Origin: Pseudomonadota bacterium
Lineage (GTDB): Bacteria > Pseudomonadota > Alphaproteobacteria > Sphingomonadales > SMXR01
Reading direction: 5' to 3'
Assembly (NCBI GenBank): GCA_022566895.1
Contig: JADFIA010000016.1
Span: 1-41,679 of the forward strand
Length of the DNA: 41,679 bases
How positions within the stretch are numbered: position 1 is the stretch's first letter; each line of letters opens with the position of its first letter. The translations under genes were made by a program, and so were the position numbers. This document shows, one piece after another, positions 33,408-41,679 of this stretch. The notes beneath the pieces were generated by a model. The model was not told the DNA's origin. It worked only from the letters and a program-made list of their open reading frames with translations, and did no database searches.

Positions 33408-34016
33408 ATGACAGAGGCGCAGGAAGAGTGGCCTGAGCGGCGCTTTATTACGGCTCAGGAGTTTCTTGAGGATTCCTTCCGCTTGGGGCTTAAAGTGCTA
33501 GACAGCGATTTTGCGCCCAAATTCATTGTCGGTGTTTGGAGAGGCGGCACGCCGACCGGGATCGCGGTTCAGGAAATCCTCGACTACCACGGCGTCAAAA
33601 CCGACCACATTGCGATCCGCACTTCGGCCTATTCCGGCACCAAACGAGATAAAGTGGTGCGGGTTCACGGCCTAGAATACATCATCGATAACATTTCGCC
33701 TGAGGACAATCTGCTGATTGTCGACGATGTATTTGATTCCGGTTCAAGCATCGCCGCGATCATTGAGAAGCTAAATCAGAAGTGTCGTCGCAATACGCCC
33801 AATCTGGTCAAGATCGCCACGGTCTACTATAAGCCCAAGCGTAACCGGACGGATATCGTGCCGGACTTTTATGTTCACGAAACCGACGCGTGGCTTGTTT
33901 TCCCTCATGAGTTTGATGGCCTGAGCCTGAGCGAGATCAAAGACGGAAAGGGGATCGATTTCGATGAACTCAGAAAGCCGGTTCTCTCGGCCGCGTCAGC
34001 CCAGGATGATCAGTGA
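33408..34016 (+). CDS. Phosphoribosyltransferase (hypoxanthine/purine type)
   Basis: A 202-aa type I phosphoribosyltransferase with the PRPP loop LLIVDDVFDSGSS (about 102-114) and an upstream VGVWRGGTPTG phosphate loop. It would convert a free purine base and PRPP to the nucleotide, most likely hypoxanthine or guanine, given the purine nucleoside phosphorylase directly downstream. ATG 33408 is preferred, with GGAG 9 bases upstream, over TTG 33378. The stop overlaps the PNP start by 4 bases (GTGA). Confidence 0.85.
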   Translation: MTEAQEEWPERRFITAQEFLEDSFRLGLKVLDSDFAPKFIVGVWRGGTPTGIAVQEILDYHGVKTDHIAIRTSAYSGTKRDKVVRVHGLEYIIDNISPEDNLLIVDDVFDSGSSIAAIIEKLNQKCRRNTPNLVKIATVYYKPKRNRTDIVPDFYVHETDAWLVFPHEFDGLSLSEIKDGKGIDFDELRKPVLSAASAQDDQ

Positions 34017-34858
34017 CTCTAGAAGACATACGCAAGATTGTTAAGGACGCCGCCAAAGCGATAAGGGACCGGCACTCTGGCCCCATGCCAAGGATCGCGG
34101 TCCAGTTGGGGAGCGGGCTTGCTGGCGTTGCCAAGGCCGTAAAGACGACCACTGAGCTTTCCTACTCGGAGATTCCAGGATTTCCGAAGCCCTCGGTCGA
34201 GGGGCACGCGGGGCTGTTATTGATCGGTGAAATCGGCGGCACCGAAGTTTTGTGGTTGCAGGGGCGCGTGCATTTTTACGAAGGCCGGGGGCTCGATTCG
34301 GTCTTGATTATGATCCGGACGCTCAAGGCTTTGGGCATCGAGGCCTTGGTGTTGACAAACGCTGCCGGCAGTCTCAATCCAGGAATGGCGCCGGGCGGTT
34401 TAATGGCGATCAGCGACCATATCAATCTGACCGGCACCAACCCCCTTATAGGTCCCAACGACGACGCGGTTGGACCGCGCTTTCCGGACATGACGGAAGC
34501 CTATGATCGCCGCCTGAGAAAGCTTCTTCACACTGCCGCGGACGACATTGGGATCGAACTGAACGATGGTGTCTACATTATGGCCAAGGGCCCCAATTTC
34601 GAAACGCCAGCCGAAATTCGTGCCTTCCGAACGCTCGGCGCTGATGCGGTCGGCATGTCAACCGTGCCCGAATGCCTGGTGGCCAATCACTGCGGCATAC
34701 GGGTCGTCGGCATTTCTTCGCTCACCAATTTGGCGGCTGGGCTTTCGGATGTGCCGCTGACGCATGAGGAAACAATGCGCGAGGGCAAGATCGCCGGCGA
34801 AAATCTGGTCGTTGTCCTGTCTGATTTCCTGAAGCGATTGGATCGCAGCAGCCGTTAG
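34013..34858 (+). CDS. Purine nucleoside phosphorylase
   Basis: A 281-aa trimeric-type purine nucleoside phosphorylase. Features are LGSGLAG (phosphate loop, 32-38), His65 in VEGHAG, LTNAAGSLNPG, AKGPNFETPAE (Glu198), VGMSTVPE and SSLTN (Asn239). The Glu/Asn pair matches the 6-oxopurine specificity of mammalian-type PNP, so it should phosphorolyse inosine, guanosine and the deoxy forms to base plus (deoxy)ribose-1-phosphate. The GTG start is coupled to the phosphoribosyltransferase stop. It ends 12 bases from the convergent ALDH16 gene. Confidence 0.92.
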   Translation: MTLEDIRKIVKDAAKAIRDRHSGPMPRIAVQLGSGLAGVAKAVKTTTELSYSEIPGFPKPSVEGHAGLLLIGEIGGTEVLWLQGRVHFYEGRGLDSVLIMIRTLKALGIEALVLTNAAGSLNPGMAPGGLMAISDHINLTGTNPLIGPNDDAVGPRFPDMTEAYDRRLRKLLHTAADDIGIELNDGVYIMAKGPNFETPAEIRAFRTLGADAVGMSTVPECLVANHCGIRVVGISSLTNLAAGLSDVPLTHEETMREGKIAGENLVVVLSDFLKRLDRSSR

Positions 34859-34870
34859 AAATCTTTAGAA

Positions 34871-37261
34871 TTACGTCTGGTCGCCATATGGAATCCAGAC
34901 ATTCTTAATCTCGGTTGCGCGCCTCAAAATATGTTTGCCCTCGCTCTGTTCCGGGTCAAACCAGTCGTAGCCGAGGCCATTTGAAACCCAGGTCCGCTTC
35001 ATATTGCCAGCGGCCTCCCTCTCGATTTGGCTGGAGGTCTCAGCGCTTCCGTGAAACCAAACACCTTCAACGTTCGTGTGCTTTGCGAGCACAAGCGCCA
35101 AGGCATCCTTGTTCCCGGTGACGATATTGACGACGCCGGCCGGGACGTCGGATGTCTCCAAAATCTGATAAAAATCTGTAGCAACCAGCGGGTGGCGCTC
35201 ACTCGGCAGCATGACCACGCGGTTTCCCATGGCGATTGCCGGCGCCATCAGGGAAACAAATCCAAGAAGTGGAACCTCGTCCGGGCAGCCGATCCCGATC
35301 ACGCCAACTGGCTCTTTCATAGCCAGTGTAACGCCCCGCATCGGCGGCCTGTGGACCTTGCTTTCGTATTTGTCTGCCCAGGCACCGTAGGTAAACAGCC
35401 GTTCGATCGATGTCTCGACTTCTGCGGCCGCGCTTTGTGCGTTGCAGCCGCTCAAGCTGCTGATGCGGGCCGCAAACTCATCCTGCCGGTAGCTGAGGTT
35501 TTCGGCGATGTAATAGAGAATCTGGGCCCGCAAATGCGTCGAGGTGCCGGCCCACGAGCCGGCCGCCGCGGCCGCCTCTACGGCATTCCTGATATCCTTG
35601 TAATTTCCATCTCCTACAAATCCTGCCAGCTGCCCCTTATGGTCGGCCACCGCTAGGCTGTTGCCGCCGTCCGGCCGCACCTGTTTGCCACCAATATAAT
35701 GCTTGGCGGTCTGATCCATGCGCGGCCGCCCGGTTTTTGATTTGCCCGTCTTGACTGCGGGAAGGCCGGTGGATGCCAGAGGCTTGAGCTTTTTCTCGAA
35801 AGATAGCTTGAGATATTCGTACATGCCCTCCCTGCCGCCTTCGCGGCCGAAACCGGATTCACGATAACCTCCAAAACCTGTTGCAGCATCAAACAGATTT
35901 GTCGAATTGATCCAGACGACTCCGGCCTTGATCTGCGGTGCGACTTCTAATGCCCGGTTCAGATTCTCCGACCACACACTGGCCGCCAAACCGTATGGCG
36001 TATTGTTGGCGATTTCGACCGCTTCCTTCTGGGTCCTGAAGGTCATGCTCACGACAACCGGACCGAATATTTCCTCGCGCGCCACTATATTTGCCGTATC
36101 AACGTTGGTTAAAAGGGTGGGGCGATAATAGACCCCTTCCTTTGGTAGGTCGCATCGGGGCTGCCATAGCTCAGCGCCTTGATCGACGCCCTGGCTGACC
36201 AGCGCTTTAATCCGCTCAAGCTGAATTTCGTCGACGATGGCACCCATATCGATGCATTTGTCGAGCGACGAGCCTATGCGGAGCTTCTCCATACGGGCCT
36301 TGACCTTCGAGATCAGACGTTCGGCCACACCCTCCTGCACCAAAAGACGGGAACCGGCACAACAGACCTGGCCCTGATTCAACCAGATGGCGTCGACCAG
36401 ACCCTCAACCGCGCTATCGAGATCTGCGTCATCAAAGACAATAAAAGGCGATTTTCCGCCCAATTCCAACGTCAACTTCTTGCCGCTGCCGGCTGTACGT
36501 TCCCTGATAATCCGGCCAACTTCTGTCGAACCGGTAAATGCCAGTTTGTCGATATCCGGATGGTCAACCAGCAGCGCACCCGCCCGACCGTCGCCAGTTA
36601 TAATATTGATCACGCCGTCCGGCAGGCCCGCCTCACGAACAATGTCTGCGAACATCAAGGACGTGAGCGGCGTGAATTCGGCCGGCTTTAGAACCACCGT
36701 GTTCCCGGCCGCGATTGCAGGCGCGATTTTCCAGGCCATCATTAAAAGTGGGAAGTTCCAGGGGATAATCTGTCCGGCCACGCCAATGGGCTCGTATCCG
36801 GCGAACTCACTCTCAATCAACTGGGCCCATCCAGCGTGGTGATAGAAGTGACGTGCCACCAACGGGACATCTATGTCCCGGGTCTCGCGTATCGGTTTAC
36901 CGTTATCAATACTTTCGAGAACCGCCAGCACTCTCGAATGCTTTTGAACAAGGCGGGAAAGGGCATAAAGATAGCGGGCACGACCGTGCCCGCCGAGGGT
37001 CTGCCAGCTCTTTTGGGCCCTGCGCGCCGCGCCTACCGCCTTATCGACATCGTCGGCATTGGCCTGGGAAACTCGCGCCAGCACTTCGCCGGTCGCCGGG
37101 TTCTTCGTCTCGAAGAAATCCGCCTTATTGAACCTGGTAAACTGCCCGCCGATGAATTGACCAAACGAGCGCTCATTCTGTTCCAGCCATTCGGTAACCT
37201 TGGCCGCATTCTCTGGTGCCGGGCCGTATTCCATGGACTTGAGCTTGTCGAGGACGTTCAC
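34871..37261 (-). CDS. ALDH16-type tandem aldehyde dehydrogenase
   Basis: A 796-aa protein with two aldehyde dehydrogenase units. The N-terminal unit (about 30-515) is complete: IIPWNFP, LTLELGGKSP (Glu266) and NQGQVCCAGS (Cys300). The second (about 530-796) has a recognisable coenzyme-binding part (KEPVGVIGIG, then PAIAMGNRVVMLPSE), but where the E-LGGK block should be it reads MKRTWVSNG and then goes straight to the C-terminus, so the catalytic part is missing. That is the ALDH16 layout. Beside deoxyribose-phosphate aldolase, the natural substrate is acetaldehyde. It follows deoC by 20 bases in a minus-strand operon. Confidence 0.9.
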   Translation of the reverse strand: MNVLDKLKSMEYGPAPENAAKVTEWLEQNERSFGQFIGGQFTRFNKADFFETKNPATGEVLARVSQANADDVDKAVGAARRAQKSWQTLGGHGRARYLYALSRLVQKHSRVLAVLESIDNGKPIRETRDIDVPLVARHFYHHAGWAQLIESEFAGYEPIGVAGQIIPWNFPLLMMAWKIAPAIAAGNTVVLKPAEFTPLTSLMFADIVREAGLPDGVINIITGDGRAGALLVDHPDIDKLAFTGSTEVGRIIRERTAGSGKKLTLELGGKSPFIVFDDADLDSAVEGLVDAIWLNQGQVCCAGSRLLVQEGVAERLISKVKARMEKLRIGSSLDKCIDMGAIVDEIQLERIKALVSQGVDQGAELWQPRCDLPKEGVYYRPTLLTNVDTANIVAREEIFGPVVVSMTFRTQKEAVEIANNTPYGLAASVWSENLNRALEVAPQIKAGVVWINSTNLFDAATGFGGYRESGFGREGGREGMYEYLKLSFEKKLKPLASTGLPAVKTGKSKTGRPRMDQTAKHYIGGKQVRPDGGNSLAVADHKGQLAGFVGDGNYKDIRNAVEAAAAAGSWAGTSTHLRAQILYYIAENLSYRQDEFAARISSLSGCNAQSAAAEVETSIERLFTYGAWADKYESKVHRPPMRGVTLAMKEPVGVIGIGCPDEVPLLGFVSLMAPAIAMGNRVVMLPSERHPLVATDFYQILETSDVPAGVVNIVTGNKDALALVLAKHTNVEGVWFHGSAETSSQIEREAAGNMKRTWVSNGLGYDWFDPEQSEGKHILRRATEIKNVWIPYGDQT

Positions 37262-37281
37262 TCGTCTTCTCCCTCTGCGCT

Positions 37282-38283
37282 CTAGGCGATTGGGTGCCGG
37301 TAGGCGGCCGAGTAGCTGCCGGTTGCATGATATTCGATTTGACGCTCAAGATCGCCCAAAAGACTCGAGGCGCCAAATCTGAATAGCGACGGCGAAAGCC
37401 AATCATTTGCCAATTCCTCCTTGATGAGGATCAAGTAGGCAATCGCCTGTTTGGCTGTCCTAATCCCCCCGGCCGGCTTAAATCCCACTTTTTTTCCGGT
37501 GCGCTCGTAAAAATCCCGGATCATTCTGACCATCACCAGAGCGACCGGCAGATTGGCATTGAGGCTCTCCATTCCTGTGGAGGTCTTGATAAAATCGGCC
37601 CCGGCCATCATGCAAACCATCGAGGCCCGCGCCACAATGTTCATATTGCCAAGTTGCCCGGTCGCGATAATCGTCTTGAGGTGCGTCGAGCCGCAAGCCT
37701 GCCTGAAGGCCCGCACTTCCTCGTAAAGTGCCGGCCAATCCTGATTAAGCGCGTGGGCTCGGGTGATCACGATGTCGATCTCGTTAGCGCCGGCGGCAAG
37801 CGATTCTCCGATTTCTTGCAGTCTCGTTTTCATAGGCGACAAACCAGCGGGAAACCCAGTTGAGACGGCCGCCACCGGCACGCCCGAACCCTCAAGTGCT
37901 GCCGATGCGGTCGGCACCATGGCGTGGTAAACGCAAACTGCGCCTGTGGTCAGCTTCAGTTCCGCCGCCCCGATCGCCTCCAAAAGATCCTGCCGCACGG
38001 GTTGCTTTGCCTTGGCGCACAGCCGTCGGACGCGCCCGGGTGTATCGTCGCCGGACAATGTGGTCAGGTCGATGCACGAGATTGCCTTTAGCATCCAGGC
38101 GACCTGCCAATCCTTCTTCACGGTCCGGCGCTTGATCACTGTGGCGGTGCGGCGTTCTACGGCGCTCAGATTTACGCGAATATCCTCCAGCCAATCGGCG
38201 TGAAATTCGGTGCCCTGATTCGTCCGCGCGAAAGCACCGATATCAGTGACTTTGCCGTCTGCTTTTCCGGTTGGTTTTGGCAT
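37282..38283 (-). CDS. deoC: Deoxyribose-phosphate aldolase
   Basis: A 333-aa class I aldolase. Asp170 (EIDIVI), the Schiff-base Lys233 in FIKTSTGM and the proton-relay Lys269 in VGFKPAGGIR form the expected catalytic triad. The N-terminal 105 residues are longer than in E. coli DeoC and are similar to the eukaryote-like form. It cleaves deoxyribose-5-phosphate to glyceraldehyde-3-phosphate and acetaldehyde. The phosphopentomutase needed to link it to the phosphorylase was not found in the window. Confidence 0.93.
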   Translation of the reverse strand: MPKPTGKADGKVTDIGAFARTNQGTEFHADWLEDIRVNLSAVERRTATVIKRRTVKKDWQVAWMLKAISCIDLTTLSGDDTPGRVRRLCAKAKQPVRQDLLEAIGAAELKLTTGAVCVYHAMVPTASAALEGSGVPVAAVSTGFPAGLSPMKTRLQEIGESLAAGANEIDIVITRAHALNQDWPALYEEVRAFRQACGSTHLKTIIATGQLGNMNIVARASMVCMMAGADFIKTSTGMESLNANLPVALVMVRMIRDFYERTGKKVGFKPAGGIRTAKQAIAYLILIKEELANDWLSPSLFRFGASSLLGDLERQIEYHATGSYSAAYRHPIA

Positions 38284-38302
38284 GTTCCGTCTCCAATCCG
38301 GC

Positions 38303-40033
38303 CTATACTAACCGCTCGGCGGGCTGATCGCGAGATTCCTCTTTTTCCACGGTTGCTGTCCTCTCATCGCTCTTTGTGCCGCCAGTAACCAAAGCGAAGA
38401 CCAAAATTGTCAATCCTGCGAGCATATAACCCGCAGCCAGCCGGTAGGGCAACTGGGCCGTCGTCAGATCGCTTAAATCAAGCTGCCAAGGGAAATAGAT
38501 GGCCGAGTTGGGCAGCACCGAATGAATGACCCCGAAAAGTGACAGGGCCGCGGAAACGGCGAGCACGTATGACGAACGCACAAACTGGTGATCGATAATA
38601 TAGGCCACCACGGCGGCCCACAAAAGACCGGTCAGAATATAACCCCGCGACAAAGCGCCAAGCAGTATATAGCCCTGCAACCAGTCCGCCGGCACCATCG
38701 TCGACGCCTGCATGATCACCTGCTGAGCTGCCTCGTTCAATGAGGCGGCGGCATTCTCGAGCCGATCGATTCCTGCCTCCACGTGCGACATCAATTCGCT
38801 GACCTTGACGAAAGCGAAGTTCAATATCGCCGGCATGATCGCGAAGGCAACCGCAGGCGAATGTTCCGTTTTTACGCCCTTGAAGGCGAGGCGGACGATA
38901 TCACAGGCCACGACGATCAAAATCGGCTTGATGGCCGCTCCCGGCAATACGTCGATCAGGAAGCCGATAGCCCCAGTCACGCCGCCGAGTGTGAGTACAA
39001 CAGCGACCCCGAGGGCATAGGCTTGGCGTGCTCCGAGGCGCTTGTAGGTCGCATGCCCGAAGTAAGGGGTTGTTTGAACAACGCTGCCAAAGATCGCGCC
39101 GATGATCGTGGCGGCGGCATCGACTCGGATTAACTCACCCGAGTTTAAATCATCACCAAGAAGATTGGCCCCGGCCGTGAGATTGATTGTTGATGCGGTG
39201 ATCAAAAGAGCGAAAGGCACGATAATCGCCATATAAAAGAGCGATCGACCGAATAATACCTCCGGCCCGCCGAAGCTAGGGATCGGCGCGTAAAAAGCCA
39301 TACCGGCGATCTCCGGCCAGGCAAAGCCCTCCATCAGGCCGACTGCGCCCATACCATAATAAACGATCGTCCCCAATAGGATGGCTGCGACCGCGCCGGG
39401 CAGGGCGCCGGGCACCTTGGCGCCGGCGATTAGTGCGTAAATCATCACCGCAAGAGCGATCAGGCCAACCTCGGGCATCGTAAACACACCCAAAATCGCA
39501 TTGGCGCCGAGCCACACGATCGCCACACCCATCATTGCCCCCAGCAAGGCAGAGATCGGCAATAGGCGTTGAATCAAACCACCGAAAAAGGACAGAACAA
39601 ACTTGATCAGGCCCATCCAGATGGTGCTTGCCATACCGACGTACCAGGCAATCTTGGCGGCCTCTTCCGGGTCCCCCAACTCGCCCTTAAGGATCAGGAA
39701 CAGAGGTCCCATGACCGTCAGGGTGATGCCCACCGTCGTCGGCATGTCGAGCCCTATGGGCATTGAGGTGATATTCGCATTGCCGGTTTCCCTGACGATC
39801 CGCCTGGCCATTCGCACGTTTAGAAGAATCCCGACGACGATGCCGACCAAAGCGCCAGGAATGATGCGGGTTTGGATAATCTCGAGCGGGAAGCCAAAAA
39901 TCGACAGTAGAGTGCTCAAGACGAACAAATTGACGATGCAATCGAGAAGAAACGCGAAACCGGCGTTAATGTCGCCCGTAAATCGCTGCCCTAGGGATAA
40001 TTGTCCGTCTGAGTTCGCCGCTGCTGCGCTCAT
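38303..40033 (-). CDS. NCS2-like purine/nucleoside permease
   Basis: A 576-aa inner-membrane transporter with about 13 hydrophobic segments, resembling the xanthine/uracil (NCS2) permease group. It has an early NITSMPIGLDMPTTVG region, and GSVVQTTPYFGHATYK where the family carries its conserved substrate-site segment. It probably carries nucleobases or nucleosides with protons or sodium. Its stop lies 20 bases before the deoC start, and it sits behind the TonB receptor gene. Confidence 0.82.
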   Translation of the reverse strand: MSAAAANSDGQLSLGQRFTGDINAGFAFLLDCIVNLFVLSTLLSIFGFPLEIIQTRIIPGALVGIVVGILLNVRMARRIVRETGNANITSMPIGLDMPTTVGITLTVMGPLFLILKGELGDPEEAAKIAWYVGMASTIWMGLIKFVLSFFGGLIQRLLPISALLGAMMGVAIVWLGANAILGVFTMPEVGLIALAVMIYALIAGAKVPGALPGAVAAILLGTIVYYGMGAVGLMEGFAWPEIAGMAFYAPIPSFGGPEVLFGRSLFYMAIIVPFALLITASTINLTAGANLLGDDLNSGELIRVDAAATIIGAIFGSVVQTTPYFGHATYKRLGARQAYALGVAVVLTLGGVTGAIGFLIDVLPGAAIKPILIVVACDIVRLAFKGVKTEHSPAVAFAIMPAILNFAFVKVSELMSHVEAGIDRLENAAASLNEAAQQVIMQASTMVPADWLQGYILLGALSRGYILTGLLWAAVVAYIIDHQFVRSSYVLAVSAALSLFGVIHSVLPNSAIYFPWQLDLSDLTTAQLPYRLAAGYMLAGLTILVFALVTGGTKSDERTATVEKEESRDQPAERLV

Positions 40034-40072
40034 AAATCTTCCCGGTGTGAGGTCGTTCTTCCTTCAGCCAGC

Positions 40073-40136
40073 GGCCGGCCCCCGTAAGGGACCGGCCCTT
40101 TTGTCGCGATGATGCCTCGGCCGAAAAATCCGGCCG
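40073..40136 (-). terminator. Tandem hairpins between receptor and permease genes
   Basis: Just after the receptor stop are a CGGCCG stem around a T-rich loop (40118-40136) and a strong GGCCGG/CCGGCC stem extended by CCC/GGG (40073-40097). Neither has a full T tract on the minus strand. They could reduce readthrough into the permease gene, giving unequal expression within one operon. Confidence 0.4.
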
Positions 40137-40143
40137 AATTCAG

Positions 40144-41679
40144 CTAGAACCTGGCGCCCACTTCAACACCCCAAACCCTCGGTTCGTTGACATAGGCGGT
40201 GATGTTATTGAAATCGATACCGCCTTTTACATTCGACTCGTTGGTTATGTTCCGGCCAAAGACGGCAATCTCGTAGGCGCCGCCTTTGAAAGCGTAGCCG
40301 GCCCTGATACCGCCTTCAAAGTTCCCGCTGGTGCTAAACTCGAGGGACTCATAAAGGAACAAGTTGAATTTCCCGGTGATTGACCAATCGGTGAAGATGA
40401 AGAATTCTCCGTCATTACCCATGGGCATCCGATATTCGAGCGTCAGGTTTGCGGTGATTTTCGGCGCCTGCGGCAACGGGTTGCCATCAACCGCTGCACG
40501 CAGAGTACCACCGGCATCGAGAACGAGAGGATCGGTCACGGTGCAGAGGGCGCAGAACCCCAACAAGAGGTCACTGTCCTTTATCTCCGTGTCGTTGTAG
40601 CTGAAGCCTGCGGTGATCGTCAGATTATCGGAGGCCAGAAACTCGAGATCACCCTCGAAGCCCCAGCCGGTCGCCTTATTAGCATTGATCAGTTCAATAA
40701 AGTTGCCAGTGCCGCCAACTGCCGAAAGTTGAATATCGTCGACCGTATAATAAAAGGCCGCGGCATTGAGGCGCATCCGCTGGTTTGCCAATATCGCCTT
40801 AAAGCCAGCCTCAAAGGACAATATCTTTTCTTCTGTCGCCACCGAAGGCGCACCGAAAAAGGCAATATCACGCCCCTGGATCGTCGGCGCCCGAAAACCG
40901 GATGCGACACGTCCGTAAACGGAAACATACTCGTCCACGGCATGATTGACCGCAATATCCCAACTCACCCGCTCGCCATTGACGGCTGCTGTATGGATGC
41001 CGCCGAAAGCGTCAACACCGTCCAGCGTCTTCTTGTCATCCGTATAACGAAGCCCACCCGTAAGCGTGGTTTGTTCGCTTAAGTCGTAACTGGCCTGTCC
41101 GAACACGGCCCAGGTCTCGTTGTCATGCCGTACCGTCGCGGACGGAATGAAAAATGGGCTGGTGGTGATGACGAGCTTCGAATCGAAATAATAGAAGCCG
41201 GCCTGCCAGTTCAACGGCCCGTCCAAATTGCTGGCAATTCGGAACTCCTGCGTGAACTGATCCAGGTCATCAATGCCGTCTTCGGTGAGGGACTGGAAAG
41301 GAATGAAACCGGGGCCAGCCGGGTTGCCGCCGTCAATATCGCCCAAGCTGGCGCCGTCAGCGTGCTCAAACGCCGAAATCGAGGTGATCGTATAGCCGCC
41401 CATTTCAAAATTCATTTTCAGCGACCCGCCAATAATGTCGTAGTCTTGCGGATTGTTATCGCCCTCATCGAAGAATACTGTCTCGCGGTCATAATTTTCG
41501 TTGAGATTGTTGTTACCGGGGCCAAGAACGTTGGCCCGGAAGATCGCCGCTGTTCCCTCAATCGAGCGCGCGTGCACATTCAAAAGCGCGTCAAATGGCC
41601 CGTCGGACTCATATAAAAGCTGGATGCGTCCAGCATATTCATTGAAGTGGCCGAGCGCATCGTCCTCACCGGTAAAATC
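40144..41679 (-). CDS. TonB-dependent receptor, C-terminal part (N-terminus beyond the window)
   Basis: The C-terminal 511 residues of an outer-membrane receptor. The frame is open to the window edge (DFTGEDDALGHFNEYAGRIQ), so the signal peptide and plug lie outside. Barrel features are the YYDLSEQTTLTGGLRYTDD-like strands, GRVASGFRAPT and a terminal strand ending in Phe (GVEVGARF). It heads an apparent receptor-permease-aldolase-dehydrogenase operon, so nucleosides or nucleic-acid fragments are plausible cargo. Confidence 0.88.
   Translation of the reverse strand, partial: DFTGEDDALGHFNEYAGRIQLLYESDGPFDALLNVHARSIEGTAAIFRANVLGPGNNNLNENYDRETVFFDEGDNNPQDYDIIGGSLKMNFEMGGYTITSISAFEHADGASLGDIDGGNPAGPGFIPFQSLTEDGIDDLDQFTQEFRIASNLDGPLNWQAGFYYFDSKLVITTSPFFIPSATVRHDNETWAVFGQASYDLSEQTTLTGGLRYTDDKKTLDGVDAFGGIHTAAVNGERVSWDIAVNHAVDEYVSVYGRVASGFRAPTIQGRDIAFFGAPSVATEEKILSFEAGFKAILANQRMRLNAAAFYYTVDDIQLSAVGGTGNFIELINANKATGWGFEGDLEFLASDNLTITAGFSYNDTEIKDSDLLLGFCALCTVTDPLVLDAGGTLRAAVDGNPLPQAPKITANLTLEYRMPMGNDGEFFIFTDWSITGKFNLFLYESLEFSTSGNFEGGIRAGYAFKGGAYEIAVFGRNITNESNVKGGIDFNNITAYVNEPRVWGVEVGARF

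Noticed and set aside
37762-37775. GTGATCAC inside deoC
   Set aside because: It lies within coding sequence, lacks the outer T/A pair of the operator, and fits the protein's codons.

Overview
The window looks like chromosomal DNA from an alphaproteobacterium, probably marine or soil and of a Rhodospirillales-like or Sphingomonadales-like lifestyle. The lineage is an inference from gene content: TonB-dependent receptors, a TPR-sulfotransferase, an SSS transporter, an ALDH16 fusion, Tat export, GTG/TTG starts and a short intergenic palindrome family. No rRNA, tRNA, CRISPR array or transposase was seen.

Region 1 (about 1-26.9 kb) is a large amine and amino-acid catabolic supercluster. A minus-strand operon encodes a hydroxylysine-kinase-like APH kinase, a class III PLP enzyme related to phospho-lyases, and an enolase-superfamily protein resembling cis-3-hydroxy-L-proline dehydratase. 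Divergently lie an unknown membrane protein and an SSS-family symporter. Next comes a GntR/FCD regulator and a Puu-like pathway: glutamine amidotransferase, glutamine-synthetase-like gamma-glutamylamine ligase, agmatinase-family ureohydrolase, putrescine-type aminotransferase, DAO-family oxidase, an unrecognised membrane protein, and an aldehyde dehydrogenase. Further along are a TPR-sulfotransferase, a TonB receptor, two paralogous COG1233 flavoproteins, a GcvT-like folate enzyme and a Tat-exported flavin amine oxidase.

These transcription units appear tied together by one DNA element. The perfect palindrome TGTGATCACA occurs six times, nearly always just upstream of a unit, and two degraded copies are also present. 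One perfect copy lies between the GntR gene and the amidotransferase gene. The simplest reading is a single GntR regulon that covers uptake (outer-membrane receptor and inner-membrane symporter), periplasmic or cytoplasmic amine oxidation, gamma-glutamylation and demethylation.

Region 2 (about 27.5-32 kb) holds an AttEFGH-like set: an ABC ATPase, a two-module FtsX permease and a lipocalin-like AttH protein. Short ParB-like and membrane-anchored hypothetical genes follow.

Region 3 (33.4-41.7 kb) is a nucleoside salvage cluster: a phosphoribosyltransferase and a purine nucleoside phosphorylase on the plus strand, and an ALDH16-type tandem aldehyde dehydrogenase, deoxyribose-phosphate aldolase, NCS2-like permease and TonB receptor (truncated by the window edge) on the minus strand. 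Together they would import purine (deoxy)nucleosides, release the base, cleave the sugar phosphate and oxidise the acetaldehyde.

The strongest leads for new biology are the eight-site operator network, an unknown six-helix protein with a threefold internal repeat inside the Puu-like operon, the kinase/PLP-lyase/enolase operon whose last gene appears to start with ACG, and the twin flavoprotein plus GcvT module.
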